A program made the translations under genes and the position numbers. A DNA stretch of 64,000 bases from an uncultured Saprospiraceae bacterium (lineage in GTDB: Bacteria; Bacteroidota; Bacteroidia; Chitinophagales; Saprospiraceae), in the NCBI GenBank assembly GCA_937928405.1, contig CALFWZ010000114.1:1-64000 (forward strand), given 5' to 3'. Positions 17,844 to 26,492 of the stretch are shown in pieces (the stretch's first letter is position 1; each line of letters starts with the position of its first letter). The notes under the pieces are model-generated. The model did not search any database and was not told the DNA's origin. It saw only the letters and a list, made by a program, of their open reading frames with translations.

Positions 17844-20800
17844 CTATTGCAACTTATAATCCACGCCCAATTTTTCCAATTCCTTCACAAATCGATTATC
17901 GATATTTACCTTTTTTTCGCCACTTACCAAATGTAGTTTTGTTTGATGGGCTTTATCGAGTAAGGAAAATTTAAGCTTATGTTTCCCTTTAAATTCTTTA
18001 CAAAGTTTCTCTAGTCCGAACATCAATTTTTCGTCAATTTGTTCAATGTAAAGCTTAAGCACGATCGAATGAGAGGTGTTTTTTCCAACGCTGTCTAGTT
18101 GTTGTACTTTCGTTAATTTGAGCTGGTATTCCTCGCTGTTATACCGTTTTTGATAAAGACCAGTGATAAATAAGACTTCGCCAACCTGCATCAGATGCTT
18201 AAATTTTGCGTAGTCTTCACTAAACAAAGGAAATTCTAAACTGGAATTATAATCCTGAATAGTAAATAATCCCCATCCTGTTCCTTTCCGACTGATTCGG
18301 TGTTGTGCGCCAATTACAATGACGGCCAATTTTACTTCTCGACCTCTAAAACTATCAATTTTATCTAAGGCACAAGAAGCGAGCTGCGCTTCCAGAAGAT
18401 AATCATCTAGAGGGTGACCACTGATAAAAATTCCAGCTACTTCTTTCTCTTTGGTTAGTTTTTCTACTAGACTCCAATGCTTGCCTTCTGGTACTTTGGG
18501 TTGAGGAATCAGTGCTTCTTCGCTGGCACCAAATAATGAATTAGCGGCCTGAGATTTCTGACTTTGGTACGCGGCACCATAACGCAGCAGGTGTTCCATA
18601 TAAGTATCGTACTTTCCACTTGGTGCAAAATAAGTAGAACGATCCAGCTCTTCATAAAAGTCAAACGCGCCGGCCAGCACTAAACTTTCCATCGCTCTTT
18701 TATTAAAGGAGGAAAAATTGATCCGCTGTAAAAAGTCGTAGACATCTTTGTAAGGACCATCATCACGGCCTTTGATAATATCTATTACCGGACCTTCTCC
18801 TACTCCCTTTAAGGCGGTTAGTCCAAAACGAATTTGTCCTGCTTTATTCACCGTAAAATTAGAAACGGATTCATTGACATCTGGTCCCAATACTTCAAGT
18901 CCCATGCGTTTACATTCCCGTAAGAAGAAAGTCAGCTTAGAAATATCATTTTTATTATGTGTCAGTACCGAGGCCATAAAGGCAGCAGGGTGGTGTGCTT
19001 TTAAGTAGGCTGTCTGAAATGCAATAAAGGCGTAGCAAGTGGAGTGTGATTTGTTAAAAGCGTAAGAGGCAAATGCTTCCCAATCTTTCCAAATTTTTGC
19101 AACCACTTCTCCTTCGTGTCCATTGGCTTTACAGCCCTCTACGAATTGTGGCCACATCTTATCAATCAACGCTTTCTTTTTCTTACCCATTGCTTTACGC
19201 AACATATCGGCTTCCCCCTTGGTGAAGTTGGCCAGTTTTTGCGAAAGCAACATTACCTGCTCCTGATAAACCGTGATACCGTAGGTTTCTGAGAGGTATT
19301 CTTCCATCTCTGCTAAATCATAAACGATCTTTTCTCGTCCGTGTTTTCTAGCAATAAAATTGGGAATATATTCAAGTGGTCCGGGTCGGTATAAAGCGTT
19401 CATGGCAATTAAATCCGCAAATTCTGTGGGCCGCAATTCCTTCATGTGTTTTTGCATACCGCCACTCTCATATTGGAAAATCCCGATCGTTTCTCCGCGT
19501 TGGAAAAGCGCATAAGTAGCTTCATCCGTTAATGGAATTTCGTCTGGATCAATATCTATATTCTTCGTCTCTTTGATAATTTGAACGGCATCTTTGATAA
19601 TGGTCAGGGTTTTTAGACCCAAGAAATCCATCTTCAATAATCCTGCATCCTCCGCTACACTATTATCAAATTGAGAAACCAATAGATCAGAATCTTTGGC
19701 CGTCGTAACTGGAACATAATTGGTAATATCATCTGGCGTAATGATCACTCCACAGGCATGGATTCCTGTATTTCGAATAGAACCTTCTAGTTTTTTTGCT
19801 TGTCGGATAACGCGTCCGATATCATCTTGTCCTTCTGCCAAAGCCCGGAACTGATAGGCTTTGTCCATGTCTTCAGAATTCAATTTACCTTTTAGCTTGG
19901 GGGCTATGCCGTCGTCTGCGAGTACGTCGCGAAGGGTCGCACCGAGTTGTAACGGAAAGGTTTTGGCAACTCGATCTACGTCTGAAAGTGGAACATCCAT
20001 GACACGACCCACATCTCTTAGAGACGATTTGGCCGCCATGGTACCGTAGGTAATAATTTGGGCGACCTGATTTTGTCCATATTTATCAATTACGTAGTCG
20101 ATTACTTTTTGTCGACCGACATCATCAAAGTCAATATCAATATCGGGCATGGAAACCCGTTCTGGATTCAAGAATCGCTCAAAAAGTAAATCATACTTAA
20201 TGGGATCTACGTTTGTAATTCCAGTACAATAGGCGACCGCAGAACCAGCGGCAGATCCTCGACCGGGACCAACTGACACGCCCATCTCTCTGGCTGTGCT
20301 GGTGAAATCTTGTACAATTAAGAAATATCCAGGATATCCACTCGCTGCGATAACTTTCAACTCAAAGTCTAGTCTTTCCCGAATTTTTTCAGTGATAACA
20401 CCATACCTTTTTTTGGCACCTTGGTAGGTGAGTTGGCGGAGATATTCGTCTTGGGTTTTGATCCCTTCGGGCAATGGGTAAGCAGGAAGGAGTACGTCTC
20501 GTTCCAATTTGAGGGTATCTACTTTATCGTAGATTTCCATGGTCGTGTCCATGGATTCTGGGATGTCCTTAAAAAGAATGGACATCTGATTTTGGGTTTT
20601 AAAATAAAAATCTGAGCTAGGAAATTTAAATCGTTTTTCTTGTTCTAATAAGCTGTTGGTATTTACGCAAAGTAAAATATCGTGAGGCGCCCAATCTTCT
20701 TCTTCCACGTAATGGGAATCATTGGTGGCGATAATTTTTACGTTATGTTTACGAGCCAATTTGATCAACTCTTGGTTGATATCTTCTTGGCTGACACCAG

Positions 20801-21371
20801 TTTGGTCAATATTTTCAAGGCCACCGTGTCGTTGCAATTCAATATAATAATCATCGCCAAAAAGGTCTAACCACCACTTGAGTTGGATTTCTGCTTCTTC
20901 TAGTTTTCCTCGTAGAATTAATTGAGGAATTTCTGCACCCAGACAGCAGCTAGTGGCGATGATGCCTTCGTGATACTGAACCAATAATTCTTTATCAATT
21001 CTAGGAAATTTACTATAGAGTCCTTCGATAAAACCTAGTGAACAAAGCTTACAAAGGTTTTCGTAGCCTTTGCGGTTTTTGGCGAGCATGAGCTGATGGT
21101 ATCGTTTGTCCGATTCTCCTTTAGCTCGAGAAAAAGATTTGATATGGCGATCCTTTACCAAGTAAAATTCACAACCAATAATAGGTTTGATATTCCTTTT
21201 GGCGGCTTCTGCTACAAATTTAAAAGCACCGAACATATTACCATGATCGGTTAGTGCTACTCCTTTTTGTCCATCGGCGACGGCTTTGTCCATCATGGTG
21301 CCAATATCACTGGCTCCATCTAGTAGAGAATACTGCGTATGGCAATGGAGATGTACAAATTCTTGCGGCAT
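17844..21371 (-). CDS. dnaE: DNA polymerase III subunit alpha
   Basis: 1175 residues, full length. The N-terminal PHP domain starts HLHCHTQYSLLDG (7-19), with GVALTDHGN following. The Pol III palm carries GPGRGSAAGS at 368-377 and the catalytic aspartates in PDIDIDF (409-415). Finger motifs include YQEQVM, LRKAMGKKK and YAFNKSHS. An HhH segment and a C-terminal OB fold (REVKLAVIVIGAQHR) follow. It is the replicative polymerase of the chromosome. The 5' flank contains the AAAATCCTCGAAATAAA element shared with the DUF1801 gene. Confidence 0.97.
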   Translation of the reverse strand: MPQEFVHLHCHTQYSLLDGASDIGTMMDKAVADGQKGVALTDHGNMFGAFKFVAEAAKRNIKPIIGCEFYLVKDRHIKSFSRAKGESDKRYHQLMLAKNRKGYENLCKLCSLGFIEGLYSKFPRIDKELLVQYHEGIIATSCCLGAEIPQLILRGKLEEAEIQLKWWLDLFGDDYYIELQRHGGLENIDQTGVSQEDINQELIKLARKHNVKIIATNDSHYVEEEDWAPHDILLCVNTNSLLEQEKRFKFPSSDFYFKTQNQMSILFKDIPESMDTTMEIYDKVDTLKLERDVLLPAYPLPEGIKTQDEYLRQLTYQGAKKRYGVITEKIRERLDFELKVIAASGYPGYFLIVQDFTSTAREMGVSVGPGRGSAAGSAVAYCTGITNVDPIKYDLLFERFLNPERVSMPDIDIDFDDVGRQKVIDYVIDKYGQNQVAQIITYGTMAAKSSLRDVGRVMDVPLSDVDRVAKTFPLQLGATLRDVLADDGIAPKLKGKLNSEDMDKAYQFRALAEGQDDIGRVIRQAKKLEGSIRNTGIHACGVIITPDDITNYVPVTTAKDSDLLVSQFDNSVAEDAGLLKMDFLGLKTLTIIKDAVQIIKETKNIDIDPDEIPLTDEATYALFQRGETIGIFQYESGGMQKHMKELRPTEFADLIAMNALYRPGPLEYIPNFIARKHGREKIVYDLAEMEEYLSETYGITVYQEQVMLLSQKLANFTKGEADMLRKAMGKKKKALIDKMWPQFVEGCKANGHEGEVVAKIWKDWEAFASYAFNKSHSTCYAFIAFQTAYLKAHHPAAFMASVLTHNKNDISKLTFFLRECKRMGLEVLGPDVNESVSNFTVNKAGQIRFGLTALKGVGEGPVIDIIKGRDDGPYKDVYDFLQRINFSSFNKRAMESLVLAGAFDFYEELDRSTYFAPSGKYDTYMEHLLRYGAAYQSQKSQAANSLFGASEEALIPQPKVPEGKHWSLVEKLTKEKEVAGIFISGHPLDDYLLEAQLASCALDKIDSFRGREVKLAVIVIGAQHRISRKGTGWGLFTIQDYNSSLEFPLFSEDYAKFKHLMQVGEVLFITGLYQKRYNSEEYQLKLTKVQQLDSVGKNTSHSIVLKLYIEQIDEKLMFGLEKLCKEFKGKHKLKFSLLDKAHQTKLHLVSGEKKVNIDNRFVKELEKLGVDYKLQ

Positions 21372-21377
21372 GTTGTA

Positions 21378-21400
21378 TTTATTTCGAGGATTTTAAAATT
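21378..21400 (-). repeat. Leader element copy 1, before dnaE
   Basis: Read on the minus strand it is AATTTTAAAATCCTCGAAAT plus AAA, ending a few bases before the dnaE ATG. It recurs at 21497-21519, and with one base missing at 22373-22394 directly before the DUF1801 gene. Confidence 0.55.
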
Positions 21401-21407
21401 TTTTTAA

Positions 21408-21500
21408 TTCCGGATTTACTTAGTTGTTCACTCCTTTGTCGTTCACTGCCTGCGCAAATCCGGAAGAAAATTTGAAAACTCCTCTCAACGAGGAGTTTTA
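21408..21500. repeat. 93-bp structured direct repeat, copy A
   Basis: It is 93 bp long with four mismatches to copy B. It begins TTCCGGATTT and pairs with AAATCCGGAA around its middle. It ends with a perfect stem AAAACTCCTC/GAGGAGTTTT that can act as a terminator on either strand. Confidence 0.7.
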
Positions 21501-21519
21501 TTTCGAGGATTTTAAAATT
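21497..21519 (-). repeat. Leader element copy 2, not next to a gene
   Basis: The same 23 bp as at 21378-21400, placed directly after copy A of the 93-bp repeat. No start codon with a real gene follows on the minus strand, so it looks like a duplicated fragment of the dnaE 5' flank. Confidence 0.5.
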
Positions 21520-21691
21520 TTCTTTAAGAGGTTATCAAAATTTTCATGATTGAGCGAAATTGATGGAATTTTAATTCTGAATAAAGCAAAAAACGTAGAC
21601 GATGCCATAGCATCGGCGAGGCTTTTTAATGAAGTTCAGGATTGAAATTACCAATTGCAGCCAATTGATGAAAGTTTAGATAAACTCTAAC

Positions 21692-21784
21692 TTCCGGATT
21701 TACTTAGTTGTTCACTCCTTTGTCGTTCACTGCCTGCGCAAATTCGGAAGAAAATTTGAAAACTCCTTTTAACGAGGCGTTTTA
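21692..21784. repeat. 93-bp structured direct repeat, copy B
   Basis: It is 284 bp from copy A in the same orientation. The first stem keeps pairing through a G-U change (AAATTCGGAA), while the second stem has a mismatch, so B looks slightly decayed. Confidence 0.7.
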
Positions 21785-22014
21785 AGTTTTGACAATTTAC
21801 TTTCAGCATTTGCTATTGGCAAATGTAAGAAGTAATAATAGCGTTCTCTTGAAAACGTAAAAGTATATCGTCGGTAAAATTGACATTTGTGTACTTCATG
21901 AGCCTATAAATGGCAAATGATCGTACGAAAGATGTGTAATTTTTCTCAGCTGTTTAATTACCGTAAAGTTACTCAAAAATGGGAAAGAGTAGGGGTGTTG
22001 AGGAGAAGAATATT

Positions 22015-22368
22015 TCAACCTTTACCAATTTCATCTAGATAAATCGCCTCTTGAATTATTTCGTTCATCGTGTCGATTGGAATTTCTGCTACGGAAGCGA
22101 ATTCGATGCCGCTGACCATCTTTCTACCTTTGTCGGAGAGCAGGCCTTGCTCGTTAGAAAGCTCGCGTCCTCTTAGGAAGACCAGTTCGATTTTGTCATT
22201 TTTTCTTGGATTTAGGTAGCAAATCCAGGATTTACCAAAATAAAAAGGAATTTTATAACGAAGCTTATCGGTGAGTTGGAGTTCGTTGGTAAAAAGTTGA
22301 TGAAAATAGGTTAGTACAGCCCGTTGATTGTCGGAGTGTTGGAGGATGAAGTCTTCTACGTCAGTCAT
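22015..22368 (-). CDS. DUF1801 (YdhG-like) domain protein
   Basis: 117 residues matching the DUF1801 fold: an N-terminal helix pair, then DKLRYKIPFYFGKSWICYLNPRKNDKIELVFLRGREL, a strand-turn region and a C-terminal helix. The family is found in many bacteria with no established activity. It is a cytoplasmic single-domain protein. The 5' flank repeats the leader element seen before dnaE; the two are not otherwise linked. Confidence 0.82.
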   Translation of the reverse strand: MTDVEDFILQHSDNQRAVLTYFHQLFTNELQLTDKLRYKIPFYFGKSWICYLNPRKNDKIELVFLRGRELSNEQGLLSDKGRKMVSGIEFASVAEIPIDTMNEIIQEAIYLDEIGKG

Positions 22369-22515
22369 TGTTTTTATTTCGAGGATTTAAAATTTATACT
22401 AAATAAAATAGATGTCCACTTCACAGAGGGTGGTACATGGAGACAAAAATCTATTATTTTAAACAACTTCATTTGTCCAGCTACTTATCAGAAGTAACAA
22501 CAAATTAAAAAAATC

Positions 22516-22548
22516 AAAAAAAAAGATGATAACCGGAGTTACCATCTT
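22516..22548 (-). terminator. Terminator of the HhH repeat-protein gene
   Basis: On the minus strand AGATGGTAAC pairs with GTTATCATCT around a TCCG tetraloop and is followed by T8. It lies 43 bp after the stop at 22591. Confidence 0.85.
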
Positions 22549-22590
22549 CTTGTTTGTGTTAAACAGAAAGTCTGTTATATAAACGTTGGA

Positions 22591-23904
22591 TTATTTTCCG
22601 CCGTTTAGTTCATCTTGTAATTTCTCTAATTCCTTCCATTTACCTTTAGCGGCAAGATTGGATTGTTTTGGCCAGCTACCAGGGTCGTGCATTTTATAGC
22701 GAGGTCCGGCGGCAGTTAATACTTTTTGAATTCGAGAAACCTTAGCATCAGCTAGTTGCTTCCAAGTGTGGATACCGTCTTTGTTGAGCAATTGCTCAAT
22801 TTTTGGTCCGATACCTTCGATCTTTTTCAGATCATCTTTTTTGCTAGCTTTAGCTTTGCTAGTAGTTTTTTTAGAAACTGTCTTTTTCTTAGGAGCAGCT
22901 TTGCTTTTTTTCTTAGCAGCTTCAGCGGCTTTACCAGTTAATAAAGTTGATTTACCACGAGTGATAGTTGCTTTACCACGAGTAGTAGACGTTGTACCTA
23001 AGTCGCGACGATCTACGATCTTTGCTTTTTGAGCAGTTCGAGTTTCACCAACTACTTTTTTAGAAACCTCTACAGTTCCCATTTTAGACATCATCTTTTT
23101 GAGTGAGTCGAAATCAATTGATTTTACAACTTCTACCTCACGAACTACCTCAACGGGTACTTCTTTGATGATTTCTACTTCCTTGACAATTGTGATAGGA
23201 ATTTCTTTGACGATTTCCACTTCACGGATCAAGGTAATTTCTTTGATTACTTCGACGGGTACTTCGCGGAAAACTTCTACTTCGACGATCACTTCGTTAA
23301 CCACTTCTACAGGTACTTCTTTAACGACCTCTACTTCTTTGATCACTTCTACTTCTTTGATCACTTCGACAGGAACTTCCTTGATGACCTCTACTTTTTT
23401 AATTTTTTCTACTTCTTTGACCACTTTAACAGGTACATTTTTGATGACCTCTACCTCTTTGATCACTTCTACTTTAACAATTTTCTCTACAGGTACCTCT
23501 TTAATGACCTCTACTTTTTTAATTTTTTCTACTACGTCTTTGGTCTTTACAATTTTATCCTTAGAAACCTTTACCGTTTTGATAGTTGGTTTTGATTTTG
23601 CTTTTACAGCTACTTCGTGCTTAGCCTTTACGGTCTTAAGGGACTGTTGGCGAAAAGAAGGAGTTTCTTTGAGAATTGTTTCGTAAGCAGCAGTTGCTTT
23701 AGCGATGGAGATACCAGCTGTTTTACTAACCTTAGCGATTAAGGTATCTTTAGCAATCAATTTTCCAGTAGTAAGTCTTTTACTTGAAGCGGTTGTCTTT
23801 TTAGCAGCGGTAGACTTTTTAGTAGTCGACCTTTTCTTTGATGCGGTAGACTTTTTAGCAGTCGAGCGAGGTTTTCTTTTAGTAGTTTGCTTGTTCTTCT
23901 TCAT
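22591..23904 (-). CDS. Soluble Lys-rich repeat protein with HU-like segment and C-terminal helix-hairpin-helix
   Basis: 437 residues, very basic. Residues 1-43 form a Lys/Thr/Ser/Ala tail like histone H1. Residues ~48-80 (GKLIAKDTLIAKVSKTAGIS and on) resemble the helical N-terminal half of HU. Residues ~130-262 are Val-Glu-Val-Ile-Lys-Glu repeats. Residues 263-281 (IDFDSLKKMMSKMGTVEVS) are a linker shared with the 811-residue neighbour. A second basic region spans ~285-355, and a helix-hairpin-helix domain spans ~356-437 (DDLKKIEGIGPKIEQLL). HhH, HU-like and H1-like parts all suggest DNA binding. No signal peptide or TM segment is present, so it is likely cytoplasmic. Function is inferred only from architecture. 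Confidence 0.82.
   Translation of the reverse strand: MKKNKQTTKRKPRSTAKKSTASKKRSTTKKSTAAKKTTASSKRLTTGKLIAKDTLIAKVSKTAGISIAKATAAYETILKETPSFRQQSLKTVKAKHEVAVKAKSKPTIKTVKVSKDKIVKTKDVVEKIKKVEVIKEVPVEKIVKVEVIKEVEVIKNVPVKVVKEVEKIKKVEVIKEVPVEVIKEVEVIKEVEVVKEVPVEVVNEVIVEVEVFREVPVEVIKEITLIREVEIVKEIPITIVKEVEIIKEVPVEVVREVEVVKSIDFDSLKKMMSKMGTVEVSKKVVGETRTAQKAKIVDRRDLGTTSTTRGKATITRGKSTLLTGKAAEAAKKKSKAAPKKKTVSKKTTSKAKASKKDDLKKIEGIGPKIEQLLNKDGIHTWKQLADAKVSRIQKVLTAAGPRYKMHDPGSWPKQSNLAAKGKWKELEKLQDELNGGK
23130..23530 (-). repeat. Coding repeat (VEVIKE/VPVE units) in the 437-residue protein
   Basis: Degenerate tandem DNA repeats encode VEVIKEV and VPVEVIKEV units, more diverged than those at 24495-25500 (VVKEVEKIKK, IPITIV variants). 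Confidence 0.8.
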
Positions 23905-23970
23905 TTTTAAATGTTATGTGAGAAAATATATATATCCAATGGGATATGAATTTTTTAGGTTGAAAAATAA

Positions 23971-23997
23971 AGGGATTGCGTAGGACACGCAATCCCT
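23971..23997 (-). terminator. Terminator between the two repeat-protein genes
   Basis: A perfect 10-bp stem AGGGATTGCG/CGCAATCCCT with a 7-nt loop is followed on the minus strand by a T-rich run. It sits 12 bp after the stop of the 811-residue gene, so the downstream gene probably also has its own promoter. Confidence 0.8.
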
Positions 23998-24008
23998 GAG
24001 ATTAATAT

Positions 24009-26444
24009 TTACTTTTTACGACCACCGTCGAGTTCGTCTTGTAATTTCTTCAGCTGATCCCATTTGTCAGCAGCAGCTAGTTTTGCTTGTCGGGCCCATG
24101 TACTTGGATCGTGCATGGTGAATCTCGATCCAGCTTTCTGAAGAATTTCACGGAGTACACCTACTTTGGTAGTAGATAACTCTTTAAAGGTGGTGATTTT
24201 ATCTTTGTGTAGTAACTGTTCGATCTTTGGTCGGATACCTTCGATCTTTTTCAAGTCGTCTTTTTTCGCTCGGCGTTTTCCGGTCGTTACCTTTTTAGTT
24301 GTTGCCTTAGGTTTTGCTTTGGCTTTGCTCTTAGCAGTCACTTTGGCTTTTGTGGAGCCTTTGGCTTTCTTGGTAATTGCTTTGGCCTTTTTCGCAGGAC
24401 GTTTTTCTTCTGTTTCCTTCATCGTTCGGGAAACTTCTACGGTACCTAACTGCGCCATCAATTCTTCCAAGTTACTGAAATCAAGACCTCTAGTAACCTC
24501 AACTTCTTTGATGATCTCGATCGGCACTTCCTTAATTACTTCGACCTCTTTGATGATTTCGATTGGTACCTCTTTGATAATCTCTACCTCATTGATGATC
24601 TCCACTTCTTTGATGACTTCTACTTCTTTGATGACTTCAACAGGCACTTCACGAACTGTTTCGACGGGAACCTTCACTTCTTTGATCACTTCCACTTCTT
24701 TGATGACTTCAACGGGTACTTCGCGAACGGTCTCTACAGGTACTTGTACTTGTTTGATCACTTCTACTTCTTTGATCACCTCAACGGGTACTTCTTTCAC
24801 CACTTCGACTTCTTTGATGACTTCAACGGGTACTTCGCGGATAGTCTCTACCGGTACTTGTACTTGTTTAATTACCTCCACCTCTTTGATGACTTCCACT
24901 TCTTTGATGACTTCAACGGGTACTTCGCGGATAGTCTCTACCGGTACTTGCACTTGTTTGATCACCTCTACTTCTTTGATGACTTCAACAGGCACTTCTT
25001 TAGTAACCTCTTTAATGACTTCAACGGGTACTTCGCGGATAGTCTCTACTGGTACTTGCACTTCTTTGATCACTTCTACTTCTTTGATCACTTCAACAGG
25101 CACTTCGCGGATAGTCTCTACGGGTACTTGCACTTCCTTGATCACTTCCACTTCTTTGATCACTTCGACAGGTACTTCTTTAATCACTTCCACTTCTTTG
25201 ATCACCTCAACAGGCACTTCGCGGATAGTCTCTACGGGCACTTGCACCTGCTTAATGACTTCTACTTCTTTGATCACTTCAACGGGTACTTCTTTGGTAA
25301 CCTCTTTAATCACTTCAACGGGCACTTCTTTGATTACCTCCACAGGTACCTGTACTTCCTTGATGACTTCGACTTCCTTGATGACTTCGACAGGTACTTC
25401 TTTGATAACCTCTACAGGCACCTGTACTTCCTTGATGACTTCTACTTCTTTGATCACCTCGATGTCGTTGATTACCTCAACTTCTTTGATAACTTCTTTT
25501 GGCTTCTCCTGATATTTAGCGTTTAGGCTATCATATTTTAGTGTCCAATCAGATTGCAAAGTAGAATATCTGTGGTTCCAATCTGCCACCACACTCTCGT
25601 GCTGATGTTTTTGCTTACCTAGATCAATTACTAACAAGTTGTACTTAGATTCCCACTCGGCCATGCTGTTGTCGTACTGTAAACGGTAAGCATCATATTC
25701 TGCTTTTAAGTTATCGTACTTACTATTCCACTCATAAATATGATCTTCGTGTTCTTTACGGTAATTATCATATTGTTCTAGTAATAAGTTATATTTCACT
25801 TCCCATCCAGCTACAGCACTATCTAGGTCACCCTGGGAATTTGAGAAATTCATGTTTAAGCTATTATACTTGGATTCCCACGAAGATAGGAGAGTAGTTT
25901 GCTCTGTACGGTAAGTAGTAAACTGAGTATTTATCGTAGTGAATTTTGCTTCCCATTCAGAAACGCTACGTTCTAGTTCTGCAATTCTAGCATTTGCCTG
26001 ACTGAGTTCTGAGCTAGATGTTTTATAACGACCTTCAAGATCGCTGTAAGAAGCACGTAATTCCGTAAGTTCACGAGAAGATTTAGTCTTATAAGCATCG
26101 TATTCCGCTTGCAAGTTGCTATGAGTTGTACTCATGTTTTGATACTTAAGCTCTAATTCTTTATATCTACGATCCAGATCTTGATGCTGGCCGTCTAAGG
26201 TTTGGTATCGAGATTTCCAGTTCGTGAAATCTGTTTCCATATCATTATATCGTCCTTGTAGTAAGCCAAGGCTGCTCACAGACGAGTCGTAATCTCCTTG
26301 AAGTTGTACCGTCTTCTGGCGCTGACCTTCGTAGAGGCCTTCAAGTTCTTTAATTCTACTATTTCTAAGGAGCCAGCCGATGATTCCTCCTAGCAAAGCT
26401 GCACCGAGTCCCCATAATAATGCTATTGGTAAACTGCAAAACAT
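24009..26444 (-). CDS. Membrane-anchored coiled-coil/stalk protein with H1-like and helix-hairpin-helix tail
   Basis: 811 residues. A TM helix occupies ~4-26 (LPIALLWGLGAALLGGIIGW). A coiled coil covers ~30-313, within which Trp164, 189, 214, 239, 264 and 289 recur exactly every 25 residues as W-x-x-K/R-Y/F. A stalk of VEVIKE, VPVE and ETIREV units covers ~316-651. The shared linker LDFSNLEELMAQLGTVEVS spans 654-672, and an Ala/Lys H1-like segment spans ~680-728. The HhH domain spans ~729-811, where the hairpin reads EGIRPKI instead of EGIGPKI. A cytoplasmic body tethered to the inner membrane is likely. The TM motif is shared with the OmpA-like gene 48 bp upstream, so the two probably form an operon and complex. 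Confidence 0.85.
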   Translation of the reverse strand: MFCSLPIALLWGLGAALLGGIIGWLLRNSRIKELEGLYEGQRQKTVQLQGDYDSSVSSLGLLQGRYNDMETDFTNWKSRYQTLDGQHQDLDRRYKELELKYQNMSTTHSNLQAEYDAYKTKSSRELTELRASYSDLEGRYKTSSSELSQANARIAELERSVSEWEAKFTTINTQFTTYRTEQTTLLSSWESKYNSLNMNFSNSQGDLDSAVAGWEVKYNLLLEQYDNYRKEHEDHIYEWNSKYDNLKAEYDAYRLQYDNSMAEWESKYNLLVIDLGKQKHQHESVVADWNHRYSTLQSDWTLKYDSLNAKYQEKPKEVIKEVEVINDIEVIKEVEVIKEVQVPVEVIKEVPVEVIKEVEVIKEVQVPVEVIKEVPVEVIKEVTKEVPVEVIKEVEVIKQVQVPVETIREVPVEVIKEVEVIKEVPVEVIKEVEVIKEVQVPVETIREVPVEVIKEVEVIKEVQVPVETIREVPVEVIKEVTKEVPVEVIKEVEVIKQVQVPVETIREVPVEVIKEVEVIKEVEVIKQVQVPVETIREVPVEVIKEVEVVKEVPVEVIKEVEVIKQVQVPVETVREVPVEVIKEVEVIKEVKVPVETVREVPVEVIKEVEVIKEVEIINEVEIIKEVPIEIIKEVEVIKEVPIEIIKEVEVTRGLDFSNLEELMAQLGTVEVSRTMKETEEKRPAKKAKAITKKAKGSTKAKVTAKSKAKAKPKATTKKVTTGKRRAKKDDLKKIEGIRPKIEQLLHKDKITTFKELSTTKVGVLREILQKAGSRFTMHDPSTWARQAKLAAADKWDQLKKLQDELDGGRKK
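24495..25500 (-). repeat. ~1-kb coding tandem repeat (VEVIKE/VQVPVETIREV units)
   Basis: Imperfect DNA repeats with units of 18, 24 and ~45 bp encode Val/Ile-Lys-Glu modules. They create long spurious open frames on the opposite strand (Thr/Ser-rich). Near-identical blocks suggest recent expansion by slippage or recombination. Confidence 0.9.
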
Positions 26445-26492
26445 ATTTTTAAGTTTTTATAAATTATTGGTTAAATGATTCGTTCTCAAATT

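Larger units (their letters stand above)
21372..22014. other. 643-bp gene-free region with structured repeats
   Basis: It contains two copies of a 93-bp element (21408, 21692) and two of the three copies of a ~22-bp leader-like element. No protein gene is seen. Confidence 0.6.

Noticed and set aside
24495-25500. Regular repeats that could be mistaken for a CRISPR array
   Set aside because: Units are in-frame coding repeats without unique spacers of constant length, and there are no cas genes.
24166-25526. Long open frames on the plus strand (up to 448 codons, Thr/Ser-rich)
   Set aside because: They are a by-product of the VEVIKE coding repeat read in antisense; the minus-strand frame has TM, coiled-coil and HhH domains and is clearly the real one.
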